From Colwellia sp. 1_MG-2023 (lineage in GTDB: Bacteria; Pseudomonadota; Gammaproteobacteria; Enterobacterales; Alteromonadaceae): a stretch of 64,000 nt of DNA. This document shows, in pieces, positions 25,757 through 34,868 of the stretch (the stretch's first letter is position 1; every line of letters begins with the position of its first letter). The position numbers and the translations under genes were made by a program. Location of the stretch: positions 62,001-126,000 of the forward strand of contig NZ_JAUOPE010000012.1 of NCBI RefSeq assembly GCF_030546755.1, written 5' to 3'. Below the pieces are notes generated by a model. That model worked only from the letters and a program-made list of their open reading frames with translations. It had not been told where the DNA came from and ran no database searches.

Positions 25757-28312
25757 ATGACAAGTTCAAATAACATTTGGTACAAACAGTCGCTACGTTT
25801 ACTCGATCATGAACTTCGTCGTGGCGAATTAACCATTATCTTTTTAGCTATTGTCTTAGCGGTTGCAACTGTCTTTTCATTAACCGGATTTTCAGGGCAA
25901 ATAAAACACGCTATCGTGGCAAATAGTACCAATACCATCGCAGCCGATCGTGTTTTTGGGGGAAATGGCCCTATTGATGACAAATTTATTACCAAAAGTG
26001 AATCATTGAATTTAAATGTTGCTCAGAAAGTGGCAACTGATTCAATGGTCTTTTTTGGTGACAATATGTTGCTTAGCGAAATTGATGCTGTTTCGACTAA
26101 CTATCCATTACGTGGAGAATTAAAAATTCAACGTGCTATCAATGGCGTTGAAGAAGTGGTTGGTGGGCCAGCGCGTGGCGAGTTATGGGTTGAACGTAGT
26201 TTGCTTAGTCGACTAGGCGTTGAAATCGGCGATACGGTTGAAATTGGTGTAGCACCATTAAAAATTGCGGGGATTATTACTAATATTCCTGATCGCTCTT
26301 ACCGATTTTTAGTGGCAGGGCCGACTATTTTAATGAATGTTGATGATTTACCTGCAACCGATATTGTCCAGCCAGGCAGTCGAATGTGGCATTCTTATTT
26401 GTTTGCTGGAGAGCCAACTGCGATAGAAACGTTCGAAGAATGGATAAAACCTCAGGTTAATGATACTCAACGTTGGTACGACGCTAAGCGCGCACAAAAT
26501 CGTTTATCAACCACGCTTGGTAGTGCTGAACGATTTTTATCATTAGCGAGTATGCTCGGTATTGTTTTAGCAGCTGTTGCTGTTGCCGTTGCAAGTAGAC
26601 GATACGGACAGCGGCATCAATCTGTTGTTGCTGTGTTTAGAGCGCTCGGTGCCTCTATCTCGCATGTCCGCAAACTGTATTGCTTACATTGGACTTTATT
26701 AAGTGTCATTAGTATTGCGGCAGGTTTACTTTTAGGTTACGTGTTACTATTTATGGGAGCTAATGCCATTGAAGAGTATTTATCATTAGATGATTCACCG
26801 CTAACGTTTACCCCTTTTATTACCGCGATTGTAACTGGCTTATTATGTGCGGTTGCTTTTGCTATTCATCCGATAAAATCCCTGATTCATACATCACCAC
26901 TTTCGGTGATTAGAGGTTTTTCAGCGGCGAAAGACGTTCAGTTTGGTTGGCATCAATTAATCCCATTGGTGGCATTATTAGCTTTATTATTGATGTTTAG
27001 TGGCGACATCATCATGAGCTTTTCACTATTGGCTGGTGGTTTATTGGTTTCCATTATTTTGCTTGGTTTAGGGCGTTTGGTAATGAATGCTGGACGAAGT
27101 GTCGGTACTAAAGCGGGTAAGTCATGGCATTTAGCGTTAGCAAATTTAAAACGACGGGCCAATGAAAACAGTGTGCAATTAGTCAGTTTTACCATCGCGA
27201 TAAAATTATTATTACTAATAACCGTGATGAAAACCTCAATTATTGACGAGTGGCAAGCTCAGTTTCCAGAAGATACCCCGAATCAATATTTAGTTAATAT
27301 TACCGAAGAACAAATTGCGCCACTTACTCAGTTCACTGAAGAAAATGATATTCCACATCGAGGTTTTTTTGCGGTATATCGTGGCCGATTAACGTCAATC
27401 AATGGTGAACAAACCATTCGAATTAAAGACAATCAAGAAGATAAGTTGGCAAATGAAGCAGACAAAGACAAGGAGAATAAAGAAAAGGAGCCAGAAGGTC
27501 GTAGAGGCATGGGACGTGAACTTGGCTTAACTTGGTTAAATGACGTTCCTCAACAAAATAAAATTCTCGAAGGCCAGTGGTGGCAAAAAGACGATAAAAC
27601 GCCACAGGTCTCTGTTGAGTCAGGTGTTGCTGAAAGGCTTGATATTAAATTAGGTGATGAATTAGCGTTTAATATTGGTGGGCGTGAAATTACCGCGTCG
27701 GTTACAAGTTTGCGTGAAGTGAATTGGAAAACCCGTCAACTTAATTTTATTATGATCTTTAATCAATCGGTATTAGCTGACTTTCCTGCCACGTCTATTT
27801 CTGCTTGGAATGTTGCGCCTGAGAAAAAAGACGCCTTTTATCAACTCATCGGGCAGTACCCAACAATTTCAATGATTGATTTTGATAATATTATGAAACA
27901 GTTGAATCAAATGATTGAACAAGTCACTATCGCTATTGAATTAATTTTAGTGTTAGTCGTACTTGCGGGCAGTTTGGTTTTAGTTGCTCAAGTACAAGCG
28001 AGCATGGAAGAACGAGAACGAGAACTTGCTATTTTACGTACGCTTGGGGCAAAAGGCTCATTGTTACGTAACAGCATTTTGTTTGAGTTTGTAGCCTTAG
28101 GCGGCATTGCTGGTTTGATGGCAAGTATCGGTATGGAGATAGGCGTTTTCTTTTTACAAACGCAAACCTTTGACATGACTGGCAGTTTTCACTTTTCTTA
28201 TTGGTTAGTGGGAATTTTATCTGGCGCTGGCTTTGTCGGTTTAATTGGCATGCTTAGCTGTTATCGCTTGTTAAACTTAACGAGTGTTACTTTGATCCGC
28301 AGAACAATGTAA
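25757..28312 (+). CDS. ybbP: ABC transporter permease YbbP (FtsX/MacB type)
   Basis: An 851-residue inner-membrane permease with an N-terminal helix, a large periplasmic domain and two FtsX-type membrane blocks (about residues 255-460 and 720-845), as in E. coli YbbP. The C-terminal block has EERERELAILRTLGAKGSLL, typical of FtsX-fold permeases. Families of this type move conformational signals or lipophilic molecules rather than importing solutes. A highly charged insert (about residues 558-592, rich in Lys, Glu and Asp) lies in the second periplasmic domain and is not a conserved feature I know. Confidence 0.92.
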   Translation: MTSSNNIWYKQSLRLLDHELRRGELTIIFLAIVLAVATVFSLTGFSGQIKHAIVANSTNTIAADRVFGGNGPIDDKFITKSESLNLNVAQKVATDSMVFFGDNMLLSEIDAVSTNYPLRGELKIQRAINGVEEVVGGPARGELWVERSLLSRLGVEIGDTVEIGVAPLKIAGIITNIPDRSYRFLVAGPTILMNVDDLPATDIVQPGSRMWHSYLFAGEPTAIETFEEWIKPQVNDTQRWYDAKRAQNRLSTTLGSAERFLSLASMLGIVLAAVAVAVASRRYGQRHQSVVAVFRALGASISHVRKLYCLHWTLLSVISIAAGLLLGYVLLFMGANAIEEYLSLDDSPLTFTPFITAIVTGLLCAVAFAIHPIKSLIHTSPLSVIRGFSAAKDVQFGWHQLIPLVALLALLLMFSGDIIMSFSLLAGGLLVSIILLGLGRLVMNAGRSVGTKAGKSWHLALANLKRRANENSVQLVSFTIAIKLLLLITVMKTSIIDEWQAQFPEDTPNQYLVNITEEQIAPLTQFTEENDIPHRGFFAVYRGRLTSINGEQTIRIKDNQEDKLANEADKDKENKEKEPEGRRGMGRELGLTWLNDVPQQNKILEGQWWQKDDKTPQVSVESGVAERLDIKLGDELAFNIGGREITASVTSLREVNWKTRQLNFIMIFNQSVLADFPATSISAWNVAPEKKDAFYQLIGQYPTISMIDFDNIMKQLNQMIEQVTIAIELILVLVVLAGSLVLVAQVQASMEERERELAILRTLGAKGSLLRNSILFEFVALGGIAGLMASIGMEIGVFFLQTQTFDMTGSFHFSYWLVGILSGAGFVGLIGMLSCYRLLNLTSVTLIRRTM

Positions 28313-28354
28313 TGAACTCTTGATTGTATTACTAGGCATAGTTTATCGAATTTT

Positions 28355-28390
28355 ATCCCGTTAATTAAATAATAATTAACGGGATTTTTA
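28355..28390 (+). terminator. Rho-independent terminator after ybbAP
   Basis: A perfect 12-bp stem ATCCCGTTAATT/AATTAACGGGAT with a 7-nt loop, followed by TTTTTA. Confidence 0.88.
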
Positions 28391-28471
28391 ATTTCTGGCC
28401 GTGATTGTCACTGTTTTTCATTTCGCTTTTACCGTATAGTTTTAATTATTATCAAAAATAAAAAGTTTCTT

Positions 28472-29563
28472 ATGGCTTCACTAGAAAATACCAATGGCGT
28501 GATGAAAGCATTATTAGTTACTGCAGCATTATTTGTTGTTTTAGCTGGCATCAAAACCGCAACTAATATTTTAGTACCATTTTTGCTCTCCGCATTTATC
28601 GCAATTATTTGTAACCCGTTAGTCACGAATGCACAAAAATATAAAGTGCCTAAGGGAATCGCGGTGTTATTGGTTATTTTGATGTTTGTCACTATTGTCT
28701 TGTCGTTAGCCGGATTAGTTGGAAAATCATTAAGTGAGTTATCCGCGTTAATGCCGGTTTACCGGGCGCAGTTAACGGTTCAACTAGCCTGGGTAATCGA
28801 AAAACTTGCTACTTACAACATTGTACTCTCCTCAGAATTGATCACTGAATATGTTGACCCTGCGGCGGCTATGGGACTGGCAGCTGATATGTTAAGTGGA
28901 TTAGGCAATGTGATGGCAAATTTATTTTTGATCATTATTACCGTGGTATTTATGTTGTCAGAGGCATCTTCAATGCCGAAAAAGCTTCATTTAGCTTTTG
29001 ATGATCCGCAAATGCGTATGAGACAAATTGATCGTTTTTTATCATCGGTTAATAATTATTTGGCCATCAAAACTTTAGTCAGCATTGCAACGGGAGCTTG
29101 TGTTTCTATTATGCTGTGGGCGTTCGGGTTAGATTTTCCGCTATTATGGGGCGTGTTAGCTTTTTTACTGAATTATATTCCTAATATTGGTTCTATCATT
29201 GCTGCTGTACCTGCTATGTCGCTAGCGGTATTACAACTTGGCGCTCCCGAAGCTGGTTTTATTGGTTTAGGTTACTTAGTGATTAATACTGTGATGGGCA
29301 ATGCGGTAGAGCCGCGATTTTTAGGTAAAGGCCTAGGGTTATCAACTTTAGTGGTATTTTTATCGTTAATATTTTGGGGCTGGTTATTAGGCACCGTAGG
29401 TATGTTACTTTCAGTGCCATTAACTATGATCATTAAAATAGCATTGGAAACATCAAAAGAAGGTCGTTGGCTTGCGGTAATGTTGTCAGGTGAAAACTTA
29501 TCTGAATATACTACGGAAGAAATTATTGAAGAAGTGAATGAAAAAGAAACAAGCCAAGCATAA
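28472..29563 (+). CDS. AI-2E family transporter (PerM/YhhT/TqsA-like)
   Basis: A 363-residue inner-membrane protein with about eight helices. It has the family's FLLNYIPNIGSIIAAVPA and GNAVEPRFLGKGLGLSTLVVFLSLIFWGWLLG motifs. TqsA in E. coli affects AI-2 levels; many homologues are sodium/proton antiporters or unknown. The C-terminus is acidic (EEIIEEVNEKE). No luxS or other quorum gene is near. Confidence 0.9.
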   Translation: MASLENTNGVMKALLVTAALFVVLAGIKTATNILVPFLLSAFIAIICNPLVTNAQKYKVPKGIAVLLVILMFVTIVLSLAGLVGKSLSELSALMPVYRAQLTVQLAWVIEKLATYNIVLSSELITEYVDPAAAMGLAADMLSGLGNVMANLFLIIITVVFMLSEASSMPKKLHLAFDDPQMRMRQIDRFLSSVNNYLAIKTLVSIATGACVSIMLWAFGLDFPLLWGVLAFLLNYIPNIGSIIAAVPAMSLAVLQLGAPEAGFIGLGYLVINTVMGNAVEPRFLGKGLGLSTLVVFLSLIFWGWLLGTVGMLLSVPLTMIIKIALETSKEGRWLAVMLSGENLSEYTTEEIIEEVNEKETSQA

Positions 29564-29598
29564 TTTCATTCTTCAGCTTAAATAACTACTCACATAAT

Positions 29599-29650
29599 GC
29601 AGGCAATATAATAAAGGTCCTTTTTAGATTTTGCCTGCTTACACTTTTTA
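29599..29650 (+). terminator. Possible terminator after the AI-2E gene
   Basis: An inverted repeat GCAGGCAA/TTGCCTGC with a 24-nt loop that holds a further small AAAG/CTTT stem. A T-rich but interrupted tail follows. Weaker than the other terminators in the window. Confidence 0.4.
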
Positions 29651-29763
29651 ACATCCGACTTGTCATTTCTTACATCTTAGTTACTGAATCTAACAGCCGT
29701 TATTGAAATAATTAGCTTAATGACAACGCCTAAGATTAGGTTTAAACAACGGATGAGTAGCCC

Positions 29764-30192
29764 ATGAAACTTTTACCTTATATGCTTTTTGCTTTTTTAA
29801 TAACCGGTTGTAGTACTAACGGTGTAAATCGAGAAAATCAAAATTTAATCATTCAAAAATATTACACACAAGTTAGTCATAGAGAAGAAGTTAAGCTCGC
29901 TTCAAATGTTCCGTCAGGCATTGTTGGCGGAAGCATCATTGGGGCACTTGACCAAGCTGATGGTAATAGTGATGATATTATCGGTGGTGCCATAGTTGGT
30001 GCGGTTTTTGGCGGTTTATTTACCCGATTATCAGAAGGGGATAGTAAAGCTTATGAATACCATTTATATACGCCTGAGTTAGGCTCATTTACGTTAGTGC
30101 AAAAACAAAAAGTCGATATAGCGTCAGGTTGTTTACTTGTTAGCGTATCTAGTATTACACGAGTTTATCAAGATGATATCGGTCGATGTTAG
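29764..30192 (+). CDS. Glycine-zipper lipoprotein, hypothetical
   Basis: A 142-residue protein with a lipoprotein signal (FAFLITGC, Cys16). The middle holds a Gly-rich segment (GIVGGSIIGALDQ, then IIGGAIVGAVFGGLFTRL) typical of glycine-zipper outer-membrane lipoproteins such as the SlyB group. The C-terminal part is a small beta domain with a Cys pair. The exact family was not recognised. Confidence 0.72.
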   Translation: MKLLPYMLFAFLITGCSTNGVNRENQNLIIQKYYTQVSHREEVKLASNVPSGIVGGSIIGALDQADGNSDDIIGGAIVGAVFGGLFTRLSEGDSKAYEYHLYTPELGSFTLVQKQKVDIASGCLLVSVSSITRVYQDDIGRC

Positions 30193-30360
30193 TGGTGAAA
30201 TAAATAAACAAGCCCTAATAAATTGAGAACTTATGAAAGGAAAGACAATGTTATGTTCAATTATTGTTAATTATCGTGCGATAATAGCTAATGTTATGTT
30301 TTTTTTAACCCTTTATCTTTTAATCCTATCTCTTTAAATCTATAAATCACTGGAAGTGAA

Positions 30361-30972
30361 ATGTCTTATTTTTTTAATCGTATTGTTATTGTGATCCTGT
30401 TAATGGTTTGCAATTTTGCCACAGCTTCGACAGATCAGGAAATCGGATTTTTTCTAAAAACTGAACTGAACGATGGAGATTATATTAATGGGGTTGGCAG
30501 TGAGTATTGGTTAATTAATCCTAATTCTTCAGTTGGCATTGCCATAAACAGTTCACTGGGAAATGCAAAAGTGACAGATGATTTAAATATTGAACATCAT
30601 TATCTAGCATGGGATTTAGGGATAAAATTTGGTTATTTTTCAGATGTCTTTGTTTACGCAGAACTTGGATTCGATTTTGGTGAAATGGTATTAAGTGATC
30701 GGGATAAAGATGAGTATGATCAACATCTAACGTTCAGCGAGTTTTTAACATATCTTGCCACCGATGCTTATACTAAACCCCATAGTTATGCAGATTATTA
30801 TCAAGATTACGATAGCTCAAATGATATTGATGGTTATATTGGCTCTGGACTAGGGATTAAATTTGATAGCATTGTTGTTGAAGGCTTCGCTCGTTATCGT
30901 CAAATTGATGGCGAATATTGGCAAGCCGACAGCCAAATGTATTCAGGGGTGAAATTAACGCTGTTATTTTAA
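30361..30972 (+). CDS. Hypothetical outer-membrane beta-barrel-like protein
   Basis: A 203-residue secreted protein with a signal peptide ending near NFATA. The mature part alternates polar and aromatic residues (YWLINPNSSVGIAINSSLG, AWDLGIKFGYF, VFVYAELGFDFGEM) and ends in a terminal strand with a C-terminal Phe (YSGVKLTLLF), as expected for a small outer-membrane barrel. No family assignment. Confidence 0.65.
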   Translation: MSYFFNRIVIVILLMVCNFATASTDQEIGFFLKTELNDGDYINGVGSEYWLINPNSSVGIAINSSLGNAKVTDDLNIEHHYLAWDLGIKFGYFSDVFVYAELGFDFGEMVLSDRDKDEYDQHLTFSEFLTYLATDAYTKPHSYADYYQDYDSSNDIDGYIGSGLGIKFDSIVVEGFARYRQIDGEYWQADSQMYSGVKLTLLF

Positions 30973-31006
30973 CTTATTAAAAGCGTTAATTATCTTACTG
31001 GTATCG

Positions 31007-31480
31007 TTAAGCTTTTTTACCCACTTTAAATTGGCCATTAGCACTAAATTGGATGGCTTCAGAGCGTTTTTTACCTATTAATAAGGTACCATCATCGATA
31101 AATAAAAAGTTTTTCCAGCAGTTTTTAAAATTAAGCCAAGTGGTTTCAATTACAAGTTTTCTATTAATACAATAATAAACAACGGTATTTGGATCCCACT
31201 GGATATTTTCTAAAATCGCGCTAGGTAGTTCTGTTTCATCGCTGTCCCAAATACCTTCCCATTTTCCTGATTCGTGCCAACTTTCCTTGTCAAACGCCCA
31301 ATCTCCTTGTTTGAAAAAATCAGGATGATCGGCACTTTTACTAATAAAACTATCCCATAAAACCATGGCTCTTTGCTCTGTCATCGGCTTAATTTTGTTT
31401 AATACTTTACTGTCGATAGGTAAACTTTTATGGCGAAAGATCCATGCGTATTTAAATTCATCTAATGGGATATAGTTCAT
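31007..31480 (-). CDS. DUF2947 family protein
   Basis: A 157-residue cytoplasmic protein of unknown role. The N-terminus (MNYIPLDEFKYAWIFRHKSLP) and the PDFFKQGDW segment match DUF2947 proteins of Vibrio and relatives as I recall them; Trp-rich throughout. A perfect 30-bp palindrome lies about 100 nt upstream of its start. Confidence 0.7.
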   Translation of the reverse strand: MNYIPLDEFKYAWIFRHKSLPIDSKVLNKIKPMTEQRAMVLWDSFISKSADHPDFFKQGDWAFDKESWHESGKWEGIWDSDETELPSAILENIQWDPNTVVYYCINRKLVIETTWLNFKNCWKNFLFIDDGTLLIGKKRSEAIQFSANGQFKVGKKA

Positions 31481-31582
31481 TAATTATTTTATTTAGCGAG
31501 AAACTTGCGGGGATTATAACAGGGGAGATTATGAACTTTAATAACTATTATCTAATAAATGTGTCTAATAAAAGTGATTAGA

Positions 31583-31612
31583 TAAGTACTAAACACATGT
31601 GTTTAGTACTTA
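31583..31612. repeat. Perfect 30-bp palindrome
   Basis: Each 15-base arm reads TAAGTACTAAACACA, with no loop, in the gap between the ComEA-like gene and the DUF2947 gene (both minus strand). A further inverted repeat, TATCTAAT (31549-31556) / ATTAGATA (31577-31584), overlaps its left edge. There is no T-tract at once after it on either strand, so a plain terminator is unlikely. It could be an operator or a processing hairpin. Confidence 0.85.
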
Positions 31613-31646
31613 ATGGCTCAAAGATTGAAATGATTAAATAGCATGA

Positions 31647-31949
31647 TCACAGTTTCAATCGACTTTTGTTTTCAGCTAATACATGTTTGCCAATGCCTTG
31701 CACTTTCAGTAAGTCTTCAATATTGGCAAAAGGACCATTGGTTTGACGGTAAGTGACTATTGCTTGTGCTTTTTTCATTCCTACGCCTTTCAAAGTCACT
31801 AAGTCTTTCGGCTCAGCATTGTTAATATCGATCACCAGTATATTGGCAGTTGCTTTGTTAGGCGCTGCTTTTATCTCATTGATGGCGATTGATTGAAAAG
31901 AAGTAAAAGTGAAAATTATGACAATTAACGTAAGTATTTGCTTATTCAT
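31647..31949 (-). CDS. ComEA-like helix-hairpin-helix DNA-binding protein
   Basis: A 100-residue secreted protein with a signal peptide (about 1-22, ending SIA). Its C-terminal 60 residues form a ComEA HhH domain: DINNAEPKDLVTLKGVGMKKA, then ANIEDLLKVQGIGK. Proteins of this kind bind incoming DNA in the periplasm during natural transformation. No other competence gene is adjacent. Confidence 0.88.
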   Translation of the reverse strand: MNKQILTLIVIIFTFTSFQSIAINEIKAAPNKATANILVIDINNAEPKDLVTLKGVGMKKAQAIVTYRQTNGPFANIEDLLKVQGIGKHVLAENKSRLKL

Positions 31950-32131
31950 GATTAATATCCTTATAAGTGAAGTTCCATTTGTTACTAACTTCTAACGACA
32001 ACATGAATCCGTATAAGTAACCTAAATAGGTTTAGTCTTGAATAAGGTTTTTGTCAAACTTAGCTCTGACACTAAGCTAATTAGGAGAACATACTAGTCT
32101 CCTAATTTTAAATACAATTGTGGTTTATTGG

Positions 32132-32587
32132 TTAACTTCGAGAGGCAATATATTCTTGATAATCAGGAATCTTCTTTTCATAACTTGAAGCGAATAAAGG
32201 CGAGGTGATCAGTAAATCAGCGGTAGCGCGATTACAGGCAACAGGAATATTCCATACGGCCGCTAATCTTAGTAATGCTTTAACGTCAGGATCATGGGGC
32301 TGTGCTTCTAATGGATCCCAAAAGAAAATCATAATGTCTATTTTCTGTTCAGTGATCAAAGCACCAATCTGTTGATCCCCCCCTAAAGGACCACTAATTA
32401 GTTTATTAATGGCTAAATCAGTTTGCTTTTCAATTTGTAAACCGGTAGTGCCGGTTGCATATAAAGTGTGAGGTTTAAGGGCGTCTTGATATTTTTGGCA
32501 CCAATTGATTAGCTCAACTTTCATATTATCATGAGCAACTAAAGAGATAGATTTTATTGCTGGGGCATTAATGTCGATATAATTCAT
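32132..32587 (-). CDS. mgsA: Methylglyoxal synthase
   Basis: Converts dihydroxyacetone phosphate to methylglyoxal and phosphate, a bypass of lower glycolysis. About 151 residues, the normal length. Conserved: LVAHDNMK at the start, [27 protein letters not shown] with the phosphate-binding and catalytic Asp region, and [17 protein letters not shown] at the end. The ATG at 32587 is preferred over the GTG just before it. Confidence 0.95.
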   Translation of the reverse strand: MNYIDINAPAIKSISLVAHDNMKVELINWCQKYQDALKPHTLYATGTTGLQIEKQTDLAINKLISGPLGGDQQIGALITEQKIDIMIFFWDPLEAQPHDPDVKALLRLAAVWNIPVACNRATADLLITSPLFASSYEKKIPDYQEYIASRS

Positions 32588-32826
32588 CACGTAGCTCTTT
32601 TACCATTTAAATTGATACTTAGATTAACATGGCTTTTTTAAGTTTTGCTACGTGTTCTATATAACTTATTGATATATTGAGACTCTTCTATTTAAAAAGA
32701 GTGTTTTAATGTTTGCATTATTAAAATTTACAGGGTGTCAGATAATAGTGCTTTTATTCCTCATTAAGACTTGATAGCCTGATATTAATTTAGATATGAG
32801 TTTAGCTATTTTAGGGTATATATATT

Positions 32827-33876
32827 TTGTCATCATTAACTTCACTACCGACGATTAACACGGGATTTTCATTAGTATTAAATGACGATCAATCTTTACC
32901 TTCTTCCGCTCGTATTGCCTTGTTAGAAAAACCAGTGGCTAAATTGAGAAAAGGCCAAGTGTTAGTAAAAATGCTTGCCTCGCCTGTTAATCCGTCAGAT
33001 TTAGTGTACTTGTTGGGCAAGTATGGTTTAGCGCCTAATAATGGTGCTTATGTTGGTTTTGAGGGGTGTGGTGTTGTTGTTGATGCCAATGCTGGCCTAT
33101 ACGGAAAATGGTTGGTTGGTAAGCGGGTTGCGGTTTCTGCTCAGCCAGGAATAGATGGAGTTTGGGCAAAATATGCCGTCACTAAAGCTAATTTTTGTTT
33201 ACCTGTTCGTCAATCGCTATCAGATGAACAAGCGGCGACGATTATTGTTAATCCTTGTACTTCAGTGTGTATGGTTGACCGCGCTATTGCATTAAAAGCC
33301 AAAGCAATGGTTATTAATGCAGCGGCGAGCCAGGTAGGTAAGGGCGTTATACGTTATGCAAATATGCTCGGACTAAAAACCATTGCGACGGTGCGCAGTG
33401 AAAGTAACGTGGAAGTATTGCAGAAATTAGGGGCAACTCAAGTATTGTTAACAACTGCGGATGATTTTCAAGAAGAACTTAAACAAGCTTGTCATGATTT
33501 GCACGCTACAGTATTGCTCGACGCGGTTGCCGCTGAAGATACCCCGAGAATGTTAAAAGCAATGCCAAATAATTCTACCGCCATTGTTTATGGTCGATTA
33601 ACCGAAACGTTTGACCCGGTTGGTGGTTTATTTTCGGTAGCTGATGTGATTTTTAGGAATATTAAAATTGAAGGCTTTTGGTTAGCAAAATACATTGGTG
33701 ATGCGAATCCGTGGCAAGTTATTTCGTTAAGCCGCAAAGTGCAAAAATTATTTGAACAAGGAATTTTCCATACAGATATTTATGCTAGTGTTAATTTTGA
33801 AGATTTTCCAAAGGCACTCGATCATTATGCTAAACATAAAAGTGATGGCAAAGTTATCTTAAAACCGCATGACTAG
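32827..33876 (+). CDS. Medium-chain oxidoreductase (zinc-type alcohol dehydrogenase / quinone reductase-like)
   Basis: A 349-residue MDR-superfamily enzyme. Seen: the GroES-like N-terminal domain (GQVLVKMLASPVNPSDLVYLLGKYG, then VGFEGCGVV), a Rossmann part (MVINAAASQVGKGVIRYANMLG), and a late VILK end. The catalytic zinc ligands of true alcohol dehydrogenases are not evident, so it is closer to quinone or enoyl-thioester reductases such as 2-enoyl reductase. The TTG start has no strong ribosome site. Confidence 0.8.
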   Translation: MSSLTSLPTINTGFSLVLNDDQSLPSSARIALLEKPVAKLRKGQVLVKMLASPVNPSDLVYLLGKYGLAPNNGAYVGFEGCGVVVDANAGLYGKWLVGKRVAVSAQPGIDGVWAKYAVTKANFCLPVRQSLSDEQAATIIVNPCTSVCMVDRAIALKAKAMVINAAASQVGKGVIRYANMLGLKTIATVRSESNVEVLQKLGATQVLLTTADDFQEELKQACHDLHATVLLDAVAAEDTPRMLKAMPNNSTAIVYGRLTETFDPVGGLFSVADVIFRNIKIEGFWLAKYIGDANPWQVISLSRKVQKLFEQGIFHTDIYASVNFEDFPKALDHYAKHKSDGKVILKPHD

Positions 33877-33968
33877 CTTGTACGTTACCTTAACTGGTTA
33901 TGTTTTCGATTAAATTCAAATTATCTAACATCATTTAATTATCCGACATTTTTTAATTAAATAATCCG

Positions 33969-34007
33969 GCAAATAAAACAAAAGTGCTATCCATTACTGA
34001 TAGCACT
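33969..34007 (-). terminator. Terminator overlapping the ybaK stop codon
   Basis: A 9-bp stem AGTGCTATC/GATAGCACT followed on the minus strand by TTTTGTTTTATTT. The ybaK stop (TAG) lies inside the 3' arm of the stem. It may also act weakly for the convergent oxidoreductase gene. Confidence 0.8.
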
Positions 34008-34457
34008 GGTTTTAGCACTTAATACTTTTACTAAATCTTTGGGTGAAATTTCGATTTCTAAGCCCCGTTTCCCCCCACTTACAAAAATATTGTCAAATTG
34101 TTTTGCACTCGTATCTAAAATTGTTGATAAACGTTTTTTTTGCCCAAAAGGACTAACGCCACCTAAAACATAACCTGTTGTGGTTTGCACACGTTTAGGA
34201 TCAGCCATCGCCACTTTTTTACAGGGTAATGACTTGGCGATGCTTTTTAAGTTAAGCTGTTTTTCAACAGGCACAATGGCAACGGCAAGGGTCTTGTTTT
34301 CTGTTTCAACCACCAGTGTTTTAAAAATCATTTCAGCGCTTACCGCTAGTTTTTCTGCAGCTTCTAGTCCATAAGAAGTGGCAGTATCGTCATGATGATA
34401 CTGATGTAATTGATAAGGTATTTTTAATTTTTCGAGTAATTTTACTGCAGGCGTCAT
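33987..34457 (-). CDS. ybaK: Cys-tRNA(Pro)/Cys-tRNA(Cys) deacylase YbaK
   Basis: A 156-residue editing enzyme that removes Cys from mischarged tRNA-Pro. It has the YbaK/EbsC fold: YQLHQYHHD at the start, EMIFKTLVV with the key Lys, LAVAIVPVEKQLNLKSIAK, TGYVLGGVSPFGQKKRL and FVSGGKRGLEIEISPKDL. It starts 12 nt after a VOC gene on the same strand. The last codons run into a terminator stem. Confidence 0.92.
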   Translation of the reverse strand: MTPAVKLLEKLKIPYQLHQYHHDDTATSYGLEAAEKLAVSAEMIFKTLVVETENKTLAVAIVPVEKQLNLKSIAKSLPCKKVAMADPKRVQTTTGYVLGGVSPFGQKKRLSTILDTSAKQFDNIFVSGGKRGLEIEISPKDLVKVLSAKTSAISNG

Positions 34458-34469
34458 GTTAAGTTTTCT

Positions 34470-34838
34470 CTAGCCAATAGAACTGTGTAAGGCAATTCTG
34501 TTTCCTTCGGTGTCTTTTAATACAGCGCGAAAGCCGTGTTCACCCATTTGAAACATTTCTTCGATAATTTCAACATTGAAACTTTTGGCAATTTCAACTG
34601 CTTGGGAAATTCGTCCTTCAACATTAAAGTAAATTAACGGGCCAAATTCATTAATATGTTCTGCGGGTGATTCTATTAAACATCCAGAAACACTGGTATC
34701 AGCGTGTGGTAATAAGCCAAAGTTAAACTGGTCGTAGGTTTGCTTAAGCACTTCCCCATCTAACAAGGCTGAATAGAAGCTTATGGCGCGATCTAAATCG
34801 GTTACCGGAATGTCAACCCAAACAATTTGATTATTCAT
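34470..34838 (-). CDS. VOC family protein (glyoxalase-like)
   Basis: A 122-residue protein with the family pattern: IVWVDIPVTDLDRAISFYSALL at the start, LIYFNVEGRISQAVEIAKSF in the middle and GFRAVLKDTEGNRIALHSS with the terminal metal-ligand region. Substrate unknown. It lies upstream of ybaK and is probably co-transcribed with it. Confidence 0.82.
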   Translation of the reverse strand: MNNQIVWVDIPVTDLDRAISFYSALLDGEVLKQTYDQFNFGLLPHADTSVSGCLIESPAEHINEFGPLIYFNVEGRISQAVEIAKSFNVEIIEEMFQMGEHGFRAVLKDTEGNRIALHSSIG

Positions 34839-34868
34839 TTTTTTGTCTCATTTATATTGTCATTCAAT

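Noticed and set aside
28472-29563. A quorum-sensing (AI-2) locus
   Set aside because: The family name is historical; there is no luxS, lsr or other signalling gene in the window.
31647-31949. A complete competence locus
   Set aside because: Only the ComEA-like HhH protein is present; no comEC or pilus genes are adjacent.
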